Shown one piece after another: positions 32,623-40,173 of a stretch of 64,000 bases of DNA. The first letter of the stretch is position 1, and each line of letters starts with the position of its first letter. This DNA is from SZUA-430 sp964638635. GTDB taxonomy: Bacteria; Pseudomonadota; Alphaproteobacteria; Micropepsales; Micropepsaceae. The translations under genes and the position numbers were made by a program. Under the pieces are notes generated by a model. It was not told the DNA's origin and searched no databases. It worked only from the letters and a program-made list of their open reading frames with translations. Location of the stretch: NCBI GenBank assembly GCA_964638635.1, contig CAZXAQ010000013.1, positions 1-64,000 on the forward strand, written 5' to 3'.

Positions 32623-33426
32623 ATGCCCGCGTTGCGAATCGCCACCTGGAACATCAACTCCGTCCGCCTGCGCATCGGCATCGTGGGCAAACTGGCGCAC
32701 GAGCAGAAGATCGACGTGCTGTGTTTGCAGGAGACAAAGGTCGCCGACTCATCGTTTCCCCATAAGGCGGTTCGGAAGCTCGGCTTCGAGCACGTCGCGA
32801 TCAACGGGCAGAAGGGCTACCACGGCGTCGCCATCTTGAGCCGCGTACCGTTCGACAAGGTCGAGGCGCGGGAGTTCTGCGGCAAAGGCGATGCGCGGCA
32901 TGTGCGCGTGAGCCTGCTTGGCGGGATCGAGGTGCACAATTTCTATGTGCCCGCCGGCGGCGACATTCCCGACGCACAAGCGAACGAGAAGTACGCGCAC
33001 AAGCTTCAGTTCTTGGAGGAGATGACGTCGTACTTCGAGAAGATGAAGGGCAAGCGAGATGCAAAGCGTGTGATCGTGGGCGATCTCAACGTCGCGCCTT
33101 ACGAGCACGATGTGTGGAGCCACAAGCAGCTTCTCAATGTGGTCAGCCATACGCCACCGGAAACGGAGCGGATGGCGGCCGCTTATGCGGCGCACGATTG
33201 GATCGACGTCACACGTTCGTTCGTGCCGATGAGCGAGAAGGTCTACAGCTGGTGGAGCTACCGCAATCAGGATTGGAAGAAGTCCGATCGTGGGCGTCGG
33301 CTCGACCATATTTGGGTCAGCCCCGCGCTTAACGGGGCGGTGAAGCGGCACGCGATCCTGCGCGACGCGCGCGACTGGAAGCGGCCATCGGATCATGTGC
33401 CGGTGGTGGCGGAGATTGAGGCTTAG
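32623..33426 (+). CDS. xth: Exodeoxyribonuclease III (AP endonuclease)
   Basis: 267 residues of the Exo III/APE1 fold: LRIATWNINSVRLRIG, LCLQETKVADSSFP (metal Glu), YHGVAILSR, VGDLNVAPYEHDVWSHKQLL (Asp/Asn), RRLDHIWVSP and SDHVPVVAEIE (catalytic Asp-His). It incises abasic sites in base-excision repair. The ATG at 32623 gives the conserved start; a strong terminator lies just upstream, so its promoter must lie within the last ~50 bp or it relies on read-through. The GxxExxY element begins 7 bp after its stop. Confidence 0.93.
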   Translation: MPALRIATWNINSVRLRIGIVGKLAHEQKIDVLCLQETKVADSSFPHKAVRKLGFEHVAINGQKGYHGVAILSRVPFDKVEAREFCGKGDARHVRVSLLGGIEVHNFYVPAGGDIPDAQANEKYAHKLQFLEEMTSYFEKMKGKRDAKRVIVGDLNVAPYEHDVWSHKQLLNVVSHTPPETERMAAAYAAHDWIDVTRSFVPMSEKVYSWWSYRNQDWKKSDRGRRLDHIWVSPALNGAVKRHAILRDARDWKRPSDHVPVVAEIEA

Positions 33427-33432
33427 AAGATA

Positions 33433-33472
33433 TCTCACGCGAAGCCGCGAAACTCGCGAAGAAAGACGCGAA
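33433..33472 (+). repeat. Left inverted repeat of the GxxExxY element
   Basis: The arm begins TCTCACGCGAAG and contains CGCGAAG, CGCGAAA, CGCGAAG and CGCGAA in series. It pairs with 33977-34017. It starts 7 bp after the xth stop codon. Confidence 0.75.
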
Positions 33473-33475
33473 TAT

Positions 33476-33889
33476 CTAGTTGTGAATTCTGAGTTTGGAC
33501 GACGCGATGTTGGTATGATTGTTGACGATCCGCCGAACACCCTCGCGGAAGGTCGCTGCTCCGAAGTTGATCAGGATACCTAGCGGCAGATCGAGAAGTC
33601 GCAGATAGGTCAGCACTTGCTTGCCATGGACCGGCACCAGCTTTTCGGCCGACTTCAATTCGATCAACAAATTTCGATCAACGAGCAAATCTGCGCGAAA
33701 GCCCTCTTCGAAATCGATCTCATCGAACTGAATTGGAATGGGCTTTTGGCGTTCGACGAAGAAACCTCTGGCGACAAGTCGCTTCGCCAACACCGCCTCG
33801 TAGACCGACTCAATAAGTCCTGGCCCAAGCTCATTGTGAATCTTGAACGCGCAATCGATAGCCTCGCGCGCGAGCGTTTCTTCGTCCAT
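33476..33889 (-). CDS. GxxExxY protein (PD-(D/E)XK nuclease-like)
   Basis: 137 residues. The family motif is G24-LI-E27-SV-Y30 within NELGPGLIESVYEAVLAKRL. A PD-(D/E)XK-type core follows: Asp67 in FRADLLVDRN and Glu77-Leu-Lys79 in LLIELKSAEKL, then Gln91 in KQVLTYLRLLDLPLGILINF. These residues suggest a metal-dependent nuclease fold, though activity of this family is not established. I chose ATG 33889, with GGAGG 8 nt upstream; the ORF extending to 34237 runs through the right arm and is spurious. No operon partner; the gene is confined between inverted repeats, suggesting that repeats and gene move or persist together. Confidence 0.82.
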   Translation of the reverse strand: MDEETLAREAIDCAFKIHNELGPGLIESVYEAVLAKRLVARGFFVERQKPIPIQFDEIDFEEGFRADLLVDRNLLIELKSAEKLVPVHGKQVLTYLRLLDLPLGILINFGAATFREGVRRIVNNHTNIASSKLRIHN

Positions 33890-33976
33890 CACACTTCCCT
33901 CCCTATGAAAGGATTGTCCCGCTATGATGGCGAAAGTGGGACGAGGTGTGCCCGCCACCGGCGCGCAGTAGTACTT

Positions 33977-34017
33977 TTCGCGTTTTTTCTTCGCGCATTT
34001 CGCGACTTCGCGTGAGA
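33977..34017 (-). repeat. Right inverted repeat of the GxxExxY element
   Basis: Reverse-complement partner of 33433-33472; it ends with GTGAGA at 34017. It lies 88 nt upstream of the GxxExxY start codon, leaving room for a promoter between arm and gene, and 18 nt from the PaaI thioesterase stop. Confidence 0.75.
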
Positions 34018-34035
34018 CGACTTTCTTTGTGCGCG

Positions 34036-34482
34036 TTAGCGCTTCACCTGTGCGATCATCACCGTCGATGAGGCGGTGGCGATGAGTTTGCCGGCTTCGT
34101 CTTTCAGGTCGGCTTCGAGGAAGATCACGGTGCCGCCGCGGCGGACGGTGCGGGCTTCGGCGATGAGGCGCGTGCCGGGTTTGGCTTGGGCGAGGTAGCT
34201 CACCTTCATTTCGAGCGTCGGCGTGATTTGGCCCCATTCGATCGTGAGGCCGGCGGCTAGCGCGATCACGTCGTCCATCATGGCGGCCGTCATGCCACCG
34301 TGGATAGCGCCGTAGCGGTTGGCGAGCGTCGGCGTCGTGTCGTAGGCGACGCGGACGGTGCCTTTCTCGACATCGATGTCGAGCAGGTCTTGGCCCAGAA
34401 CCGCCGACGCTTCGGCGCGGCGCTTCAGAACGGCTTGGATGTTCGGCGGATAGTTTTCGGGGTGGGCGCGGTCGATCGGCAT
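34036..34482 (-). CDS. PaaI-family hotdog thioesterase
   Basis: 148 residues. The hotdog signature is NRYGAIHGGMTAAMMDDVIA with the HGG and catalytic Asp, followed by LEMKVSYLAQAKPGTRLIAE and VIFLEADLKDEAGKLIATAS. It would hydrolyse acyl-CoA thioesters, possibly aromatic ones; substrate unknown. The start overlaps the cNMP-binding gene's stop by one base (TAATG), so the two are coupled, and both lie in a minus-strand unit with the ABC-exporter-like gene. Confidence 0.86.
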   Translation of the reverse strand: MPIDRAHPENYPPNIQAVLKRRAEASAVLGQDLLDIDVEKGTVRVAYDTTPTLANRYGAIHGGMTAAMMDDVIALAAGLTIEWGQITPTLEMKVSYLAQAKPGTRLIAEARTVRRGGTVIFLEADLKDEAGKLIATASSTVMIAQVKR

Positions 34483-34949
34483 TATTCCAGGCCCGCGGCG
34501 CGCAGCTTGGCGTGGGCTGCGGAGAGTTCCTTGTTGACGTTGTTCAGGCGCACGGCGAGTTCGCGCATGATCTCGAGCGGCATTTGCGGGATGTCGCGCA
34601 GCATCTGCAGGAACTGATCCTTCTTGATCTTGAGCGTGTCGAGCGGCTCGGTGGCGATGATCGTCGCTGTGCGTGGCATCTCGCAGAGCAGCGCCATTTC
34701 GCCGACGATGTTGTTGGCGCCGACATGCGCGACCACCACCTCACCCTTCGGCGAGTTCACGGCGACATCCACCTTGCCGCCCAAGATCAGATAGGCGCTG
34801 TCACCGCGGTCACCTTCGCGGAACAAGACGGCGCCTGCGTCGAAGGCGAGGCGTTCGCTCGTGAACGCCAAAAGTTTGAGGCGCGAGGTGTCGATGTTCG
34901 CGAACAGTGGAACGCGGCGCAGGAGTTCGACTTCGGTCTGGATGCTCAT
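34482..34949 (-). CDS. Stand-alone cyclic-nucleotide-binding domain protein
   Basis: 155 residues consisting of one CNB domain: LLRRVPLFANIDTSRLKLLA, GAVLFREGDRGDSAYLILGG, then the phosphate-binding cassette VGEMALLCEMPRTATIIATE with Glu and Arg. A C-terminal helix (LREI-type, NNVNKELSAAHAKLRAAGLE) follows, but there is no DNA-binding domain. It probably senses cAMP/cGMP or a related ligand and acts on a protein partner, plausibly the ABC-exporter-like protein encoded 18 nt upstream. Confidence 0.85.
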   Translation of the reverse strand: MSIQTEVELLRRVPLFANIDTSRLKLLAFTSERLAFDAGAVLFREGDRGDSAYLILGGKVDVAVNSPKGEVVVAHVGANNIVGEMALLCEMPRTATIIATEPLDTLKIKKDQFLQMLRDIPQMPLEIMRELAVRLNNVNKELSAAHAKLRAAGLE

Positions 34950-34967
34950 GAGACTACTCCACGTTCG

Positions 34968-37637
34968 TCATTGCGCGGCCTCCCGCACGCCCGGTTGGGC
35001 ATGATCGGCGGTGAGGCGTCCGTGGTCGAAATGCAAGACGCGGTCGAAGCGGTCCGCGAGATCACTTTTGGTCAGCACCCAGAGCGTCGCTTTGCCTTTG
35101 CGGTGGGCGAGGACGCGATCGACGATCGCGGTTTTTTGTTGATCGTCGAGGTTTGCGAGGGCGCTATTGACCACCAGAACCTGCGGGTCCTTCACAAGCG
35201 CACGGGCGAGGCCGAGCTTTTGACGTTGCCCCGTCGTCAGACGCTTGCCGGCGGAACCGACATTGTAGCCCAGGCCTTCTTCGATAATCAGGTCGCGAAC
35301 ATCGAGCTGATCCAGGATTTCGCGCATGATGACGTTCACCCGTTCCTGGGCGTGCGCGGTCCCGTAAGAAACCCGCCCGAGCAAGATGTTGTCCTGGATC
35401 GACGCCGAGGCGACGTACTTCTCTTCCTGGTAGAAGGAAATGCGCGCAGCCAAATCGGCGGGGAGCGTTTCGGCAAACGTCCGCCGCGCCGCAAGAAGAC
35501 GTTCGCGAATCTCCGGTGTGATCAGTCCCAAACGATGACGCGCCTCGATGTAGCGGAGCGGGAGGATCGACAGGCGCGAGCGGTCCTCGTAGGTGAGTTC
35601 CGACGTCTTCGACCGCTTCATGATCTGCTGATAGGCGGGCAGCTCGTTTGCGGGGATGAAGCTGAACTCGTCGAAGAACGGGTGGTCGGGCGGGAAGTCG
35701 CGGAACAGTTCCAGCATTGTCTCGGCAATCGAGAGGCCCATCTCGACAAGCGGCTTGTCAAGGCGCTCCTCGGCGGCCACGCGACGAAAGTGAGGTAACG
35801 TGGGCAGATTCTGCGGCTGCAACAGCGGATCGGTGCTGGCGCCGAACAGAATGTTTTCCGCGATCGAAGCGTTTCGGTTGTAGGCCGCAGGATCGAAGCG
35901 CTCGACAAGGTTCGCGTAGTCGGGCGCGCCAAGACGATCGTGCAGCGCGAGGCGGGCTTCGACGATGCGCTCGGCGGCGGCGGCGTTTTGCTTCGGATCG
36001 ATGCGGGACTGCAGGCCGAACTGATAGATGTCGTTTTCGAGTTCCACCATCGAAAGGATGTCGATCAGGCGATCGAGGATTGCCTTCGGATCGCGCGTGC
36101 CCAGCGCGTCGTAGTCGAGCCAGTCGGCGTCGGCGTCGAACACCGGGTTGCCGGCGCGGTTCGCTTCGCGGAAGCGGCGCTCGGCCGTGGGGCCCGAGCG
36201 GGGCGCGAGCTTCAAGCCGTAGAGCAGGTTTTCTTTGACGGTCAGAGGGAAGAAATAGCCGTCCGGACCCGCGTAGCCGATCGTGCGGCCGGCGGCGCCC
36301 TCGGGAAGCGACAGAACATCCATCTCGCCAGCCTTGATCGTGCCGTTCTTCACGGTGATCTGGCGGGCGAAGAGTTGGCCCAAGGCCTCCTTGCCGCAAC
36401 CGGCCGGGCCAACGACGGCCACGGTTTGATCGAGAGGCAAACTCAGATCGACATCGTCGAGCAAGGTGAAGCCGGCGTCGTCGAGTGCCGTCACGTTCTT
36501 CAGTTCGAGCGGATTCGCGAACACCGCGGCGGCCGCCGGTTCGCCCTGTTCGGCGAGCGTCATGCCCTCCGGATGGAACTGGTCCATCACTTGGTTGAAT
36601 TTGATCTCGACGTCTTGGCGCTGCAAATCCCAATCGATCAGCTCCTTGATCGGGCCGGGCAGGTCTTTGTACGCGACGATGACCGCGACCAGCTGGCCCA
36701 CATCGAGGACTTGCTCGACGATCAGAAGGTAGCCGCCGACAAGATAGAAGATGAACGGCGTGAGCTGCGCCATGAAGTTGTTCAGCGACTTCACGAAGTA
36801 TTTGCGCTGATAGAGTTCGAAGCGGATATCGAAGATCTTCCCCAAGCGGCGCACCATGTCGGCGCGTTCCCAGTTCGACGTGCCGTGGACGCGAATGTCG
36901 GGACCGCCGTCGACGATTTCGCCGACCCGGCCGGCTAGCTCGCGGGCCTGCAGCTGGCGCTGTTTGCCGAGTTGAAGGATGGGCTTGCGCAGACGCGGGA
37001 TGACGATCGCTTGGCCGAAGACGACGACGGCGGCTATCAAGCCGAGCCAGAAGTTCTGCACCATGATGAACGTCAACGCGGTGAGGGCCTGGCCCGCCAG
37101 GAACACGGGCCACACGACGGCATCGCCGGAGAACCCGCCCAACGGCTCCACCTCGTCCTTCACCATCGAGGCGATTTCCGCCTGTTTGGCTTTGCGTAGG
37201 TGCGACGGCGGGAAGCGCAGGACGCGGTCGATCAGGTCGTAGCGGAGGCGGCGCAGCAGTCGTTCGCCGAGGCGGCCCTTCATCGTGTTGATCAGGTATT
37301 TGAGAAAGCCGTTGAAGCCGACCAACGCGAGGAACGCGAAGGAAAGGGCAACGAGGTAGGGCATGCGCTCGAGCGCGAAGCCCTGAAGGATCGTCAGCTG
37401 ACCACCGAGCCAATCGGGCAGGCCGATGACGAGGCGGAGGAAGTTCTCCGTTGCGCCCTCTGTCGTGAATGCGGTGCCGTTCTGCGGCCCGGTGATTGGG
37501 CCGTTGATGATCAGCTTCGGCAGGGTCAGCGTCAGGAAATAGAACGGCTGCGCCGCCAGGGCGATCGCGAGGATGACCAGCTGATCGCGGCGGGAGTGCT
37601 GCCAGATGTAGTTGTAAAGCGACTGATGCGTGGCCAT
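34968..37637 (-). CDS. ABC-exporter-like protein with degenerate, expanded nucleotide-binding domain
   Basis: 889 residues. Residues ~20-340 form an ABC-exporter-type membrane domain. The C-terminal part begins like an NBD: P-loop GPAGCGKEAL (~410-419) has Glu where Ser/Thr is expected. Three Q-loop-like segments follow (PLTVKENLLYGL ~464, NASIAENILFG ~589, SASIQDNILLG ~745). A signature TTGQRQKLGLARAL lies near 801. Walker B reads VLVVNSALANLDD, lacking both the Asp and the catalytic Glu, and the H-loop His is Lys (LTKSDLA). ATP hydrolysis looks unlikely or unusual. Co-directional with a CNB protein and a thioesterase; divergent from the glycosyltransferase operon. Substrate unknown. Confidence 0.82.
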   Translation of the reverse strand: MATHQSLYNYIWQHSRRDQLVILAIALAAQPFYFLTLTLPKLIINGPITGPQNGTAFTTEGATENFLRLVIGLPDWLGGQLTILQGFALERMPYLVALSFAFLALVGFNGFLKYLINTMKGRLGERLLRRLRYDLIDRVLRFPPSHLRKAKQAEIASMVKDEVEPLGGFSGDAVVWPVFLAGQALTALTFIMVQNFWLGLIAAVVVFGQAIVIPRLRKPILQLGKQRQLQARELAGRVGEIVDGGPDIRVHGTSNWERADMVRRLGKIFDIRFELYQRKYFVKSLNNFMAQLTPFIFYLVGGYLLIVEQVLDVGQLVAVIVAYKDLPGPIKELIDWDLQRQDVEIKFNQVMDQFHPEGMTLAEQGEPAAAAVFANPLELKNVTALDDAGFTLLDDVDLSLPLDQTVAVVGPAGCGKEALGQLFARQITVKNGTIKAGEMDVLSLPEGAAGRTIGYAGPDGYFFPLTVKENLLYGLKLAPRSGPTAERRFREANRAGNPVFDADADWLDYDALGTRDPKAILDRLIDILSMVELENDIYQFGLQSRIDPKQNAAAAERIVEARLALHDRLGAPDYANLVERFDPAAYNRNASIAENILFGASTDPLLQPQNLPTLPHFRRVAAEERLDKPLVEMGLSIAETMLELFRDFPPDHPFFDEFSFIPANELPAYQQIMKRSKTSELTYEDRSRLSILPLRYIEARHRLGLITPEIRERLLAARRTFAETLPADLAARISFYQEEKYVASASIQDNILLGRVSYGTAHAQERVNVIMREILDQLDVRDLIIEEGLGYNVGSAGKRLTTGQRQKLGLARALVKDPQVLVVNSALANLDDQQKTAIVDRVLAHRKGKATLWVLTKSDLADRFDRVLHFDHGRLTADHAQPGVREAAQ

Positions 37638-37756
37638 GCAGGGCTTTGCCGGAATCGGGCTTAAGCTAGAGAGAAAGGTTTAACAACGCCACGCCCTTTC
37701 GCGGGCGCGGTTCCCATGCGAAATTCGGGCGCATCTTCTCGCGTCGAGGTTTAACC

Positions 37757-38947
37757 ATTAGCCAGTCGCACGGCCGGGTTCTGATCTACAGCCACGACAG
37801 TTTCGGGCTGGGGCACATCCGGCGTTGCCGGACGATCGCGCATGCGCTCGCCGAGGCGTTTCCGAAGCTCAAGGTTCTGATCGTCTCCGGCTCGCCGATT
37901 ATCGGCAGTTTCGACTTCAAGACGCGCGTCGATTTCGTGCGCGTGCCCGGCATCATCAAGCTCAGGAACGGGGATTACGTGCCGCTTGCCGAGCATGGGT
38001 CCATTCAGGAGACGACCGCGCTTCGCTCGTCGCTGATCGGCGAGACGGCTTTGGCGTTCGCGCCGGATTTGTTCATCGTCGACAAGGAACCGCTCGGTTT
38101 GCGCGGGGAGCTTGAAGGCACACTCGAGAAGCTGAAGGTGCGGGGGACGCGCTTGGTGCTCGGTTTGCGGGACGTTCTGGACGAGCCGGAGGCGCTGGCC
38201 GCCGAATGGCAGCGCAAGCGCGCGATCCCGGCGATCGAGCAACTCTATGACGATCTTTGGGTTTATGGGCTGAAGGCGATCTACGATCCGCTGGCTGGGC
38301 TTGGCTTCTCGCCGGCGGTGAGCGCCAAGACGACGTTCACCGGCTATCTGCGACGGACGCGTCCCGCTGCCATGCCGGCCGCATCGCTCGCCGATATCGG
38401 GCAGCGGATTTTGGTGACGGCGGGGGGCGGGGGCGACGGCGAGTTGCTCATCGACTGGGTCTTGCGGGCCTATGAGCGTGACGCGCGTGCGATGGCGCCG
38501 GCGCTGATCGTTCCGGGGCCGTTTATGCGCGCCGACATGCGCGCGACCTTCGAGCAGCGGGCCGCGGCGATCGCGCAGGTCAACATGCTGACGTTCGAGC
38601 CCAGGATGGAGCACTTGATGGCCGAATGTCTCGCCGTCGCGTCCATGGGCGGGTACAACACGTTCTGCGAAATTTTGTCGTTCGACAAACGTGCGCTGCT
38701 GGTGCCGCGGCATACGCCGCGTCTGGAGCAGACGATCCGCGCCGAAGCGGCGGAGCGTTTGGGGTTGGTCAGGATGTTGCGGGAGCCTGATGGCGCGCCT
38801 ACGCCCGAGGCTATGCTCGCGGCCTTGCAAGCGTTGCCCAATCAAGCTTTGCCGTCGCGCTCGTCCGCTCCGGGCCTCCTCGATGGGCTCAGCCGAATCG
38901 TCGACCGATGCGGTGCCTGGTTTGGGCAGGCGGCGGCACGCGGGTGA
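37757..38947 (+). CDS. Glycosyltransferase (MurG-like), probable ATT start
   Basis: 396 residues if started at ATT 37757. The conserved N-terminus VLIYSHDSFGLGHIRRCRTI, then LKVLIVSGSPIIGSFDFKTR, lies upstream of the first ATG/GTG in frame (GTG 37937), so that start would delete 60 conserved residues. Between the in-frame stop at 37667 and the motif there is no ATG, GTG or TTG. ATT 37757 has GAGG 7 nt upstream and gives (M)SQSHGRVLIYSHDSFG. The C-terminal donor-binding region contains ILVTAGGGGDGELLIDWVLR and AVASMGGYNTFCEILSFDKR. Likely a nucleotide-sugar glycosyltransferase; first gene of the operon. Confidence 0.75.
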   Translation: MSQSHGRVLIYSHDSFGLGHIRRCRTIAHALAEAFPKLKVLIVSGSPIIGSFDFKTRVDFVRVPGIIKLRNGDYVPLAEHGSIQETTALRSSLIGETALAFAPDLFIVDKEPLGLRGELEGTLEKLKVRGTRLVLGLRDVLDEPEALAAEWQRKRAIPAIEQLYDDLWVYGLKAIYDPLAGLGFSPAVSAKTTFTGYLRRTRPAAMPAASLADIGQRILVTAGGGGDGELLIDWVLRAYERDARAMAPALIVPGPFMRADMRATFEQRAAAIAQVNMLTFEPRMEHLMAECLAVASMGGYNTFCEILSFDKRALLVPRHTPRLEQTIRAEAAERLGLVRMLREPDGAPTPEAMLAALQALPNQALPSRSSAPGLLDGLSRIVDRCGAWFGQAAARG

Positions 38948-40173
38948 TGGAGCCCAAGCTTGCCATTGTCGTGAAGGGGTTTCCGCGGCTGTCGGAGACG
39001 TTTGTGGCGCGCGAACTGCAGGGGCTTGAGGCGCGTGGACTGGCGCTCTCGCTTCATGCGCTGAGAAAACCCGGCGGCGATGCAGCGCTTGTCGACAACA
39101 AGGTCAAGGCTGCGCCGCAGTATTTGCCGGAGTATTTGCATGAAGCGCCGGTCGCGGTCGCGCGGGCGTTTGCGACGGCGCGCGGCTTGCCGGGCTTCGG
39201 TGCGGCTTGGCGCGCGTTTCGCGACGATCTCGCATCGGAGTTTGCGCGGGCACGAGCGCGGCGGTTCGGGCAGGCTTGCGTTCTCGCCACGCAGATGCCC
39301 GCGAGCGTGCGGCATGTTCACGCGCATTTTGCGCACAGTCCGGCGTCGGTCGCTCGCTATGCGGCGCTGATGCGCGGCGTCGGTTTCAGTATCTCGGCGC
39401 ACGCGAAGGACATTTGGACGGCGCCGGAATGGGACCTGAAGCGAAAGCTTGCCGGCGCTGCGTTCGTCACGGTGTGCAACAGGGCGGGGTACGAGCGGTT
39501 GCGATCGTTCGGGGCGCAGGCGCCGCTGAAGCTCGTCTATCACGGCCTATCGCGGGATGTGATTGCGGCAGAGGGGCGCCAACAGTCGCGTGACGGATCG
39601 AACGCCGGCAATCCCGTTCGCATCGCGTGCGTCGCTCGCGCGGTTGAGAAGAAGGGGCTGCGGCGGTTGCTCGATGCGTTGGCGGCATTGCCACCGGAGT
39701 TGTCGTGGCAGCTCGATCACTATGGCGGCGGCGATCTGCTCAACGAATTGAAAGAGAAGGCGCGCGCTCTTCGCCTTGACAGCCGGATCACCTGGCATGG
39801 GCCGCGGCCGCATCCCGATGTGATTGCGGCACTCGACAGGAGCGATCTCTTCGTGCTGCCGGCCGTCATAGGCAATGACGGCGATCGGGACGGGATACCG
39901 AATGCGTTGCTGGAGGCGCAGGCGCGCGGTCTCGCCGTGCTGGCTTCGCGTGTTGGCGGGATCGACGAGGCTGTTTCCGACGGGCGGACGGGGTGTTTGA
40001 CGGGGGCTGGCGATGTGGATGCGTTACGCGATGCACTGATCGATCTCATTCGGAACCCGGGGGTGCGGGCATCGCTTGGCGCGGCGGCGCTTGAGCACGT
40101 GCGGCGGACGGGCGATGCGGAAGCAGGGTATGATCAGATCGCCGCGTTGCTGAAGGAGCGGATGGCCGGCTGA
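38947..40173 (+). CDS. Glycosyltransferase family 4 protein
   Basis: 408 residues, GT-B fold. The N-terminal acceptor domain has LAIVVKGFPRLSETFVAREL, and HVHAHFAHSPASVARYAALM; the C-terminal donor domain has ACVARAVEKKGLRRLLDALA and DGIPNALLEAQARGLAVLAS with the conserved Glu, then GGIDEAVSDGRTGCLTGAGD. It would transfer a sugar from an activated donor in cell-surface polysaccharide or glycolipid synthesis. Start at ATG 38947 overlaps the previous stop (TGATG). Linkage and sugar unknown. Confidence 0.88.
   Translation: MEPKLAIVVKGFPRLSETFVARELQGLEARGLALSLHALRKPGGDAALVDNKVKAAPQYLPEYLHEAPVAVARAFATARGLPGFGAAWRAFRDDLASEFARARARRFGQACVLATQMPASVRHVHAHFAHSPASVARYAALMRGVGFSISAHAKDIWTAPEWDLKRKLAGAAFVTVCNRAGYERLRSFGAQAPLKLVYHGLSRDVIAAEGRQQSRDGSNAGNPVRIACVARAVEKKGLRRLLDALAALPPELSWQLDHYGGGDLLNELKEKARALRLDSRITWHGPRPHPDVIAALDRSDLFVLPAVIGNDGDRDGIPNALLEAQARGLAVLASRVGGIDEAVSDGRTGCLTGAGDVDALRDALIDLIRNPGVRASLGAAALEHVRRTGDAEAGYDQIAALLKERMAG

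Larger units (their letters stand above)
33433..34017. mobile_element. Inverted-repeat element carrying a GxxExxY gene
   Basis: Arms at 33433-33472 and 33977-34017 are inverted copies matching at 36 of 41 aligned positions (one 1-nt gap). Each arm contains phased units CGCGAAG/CGCGAAA spaced about 9 bp. The single gene between them (33476-33889, minus) ends only 3 nt from the left arm. The element fills almost the whole gap between the convergent genes xth and the PaaI thioesterase; only about 25 bp of the gap lie outside it. No transposase is present and no target duplication is apparent. Confidence 0.75.

Noticed and set aside
33890..34237. N-terminal extension of the GxxExxY ORF to 34237
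   Set aside because: The extension runs through the right inverted repeat and the thioesterase gene in an antisense frame; a strong ribosome site supports ATG 33889.
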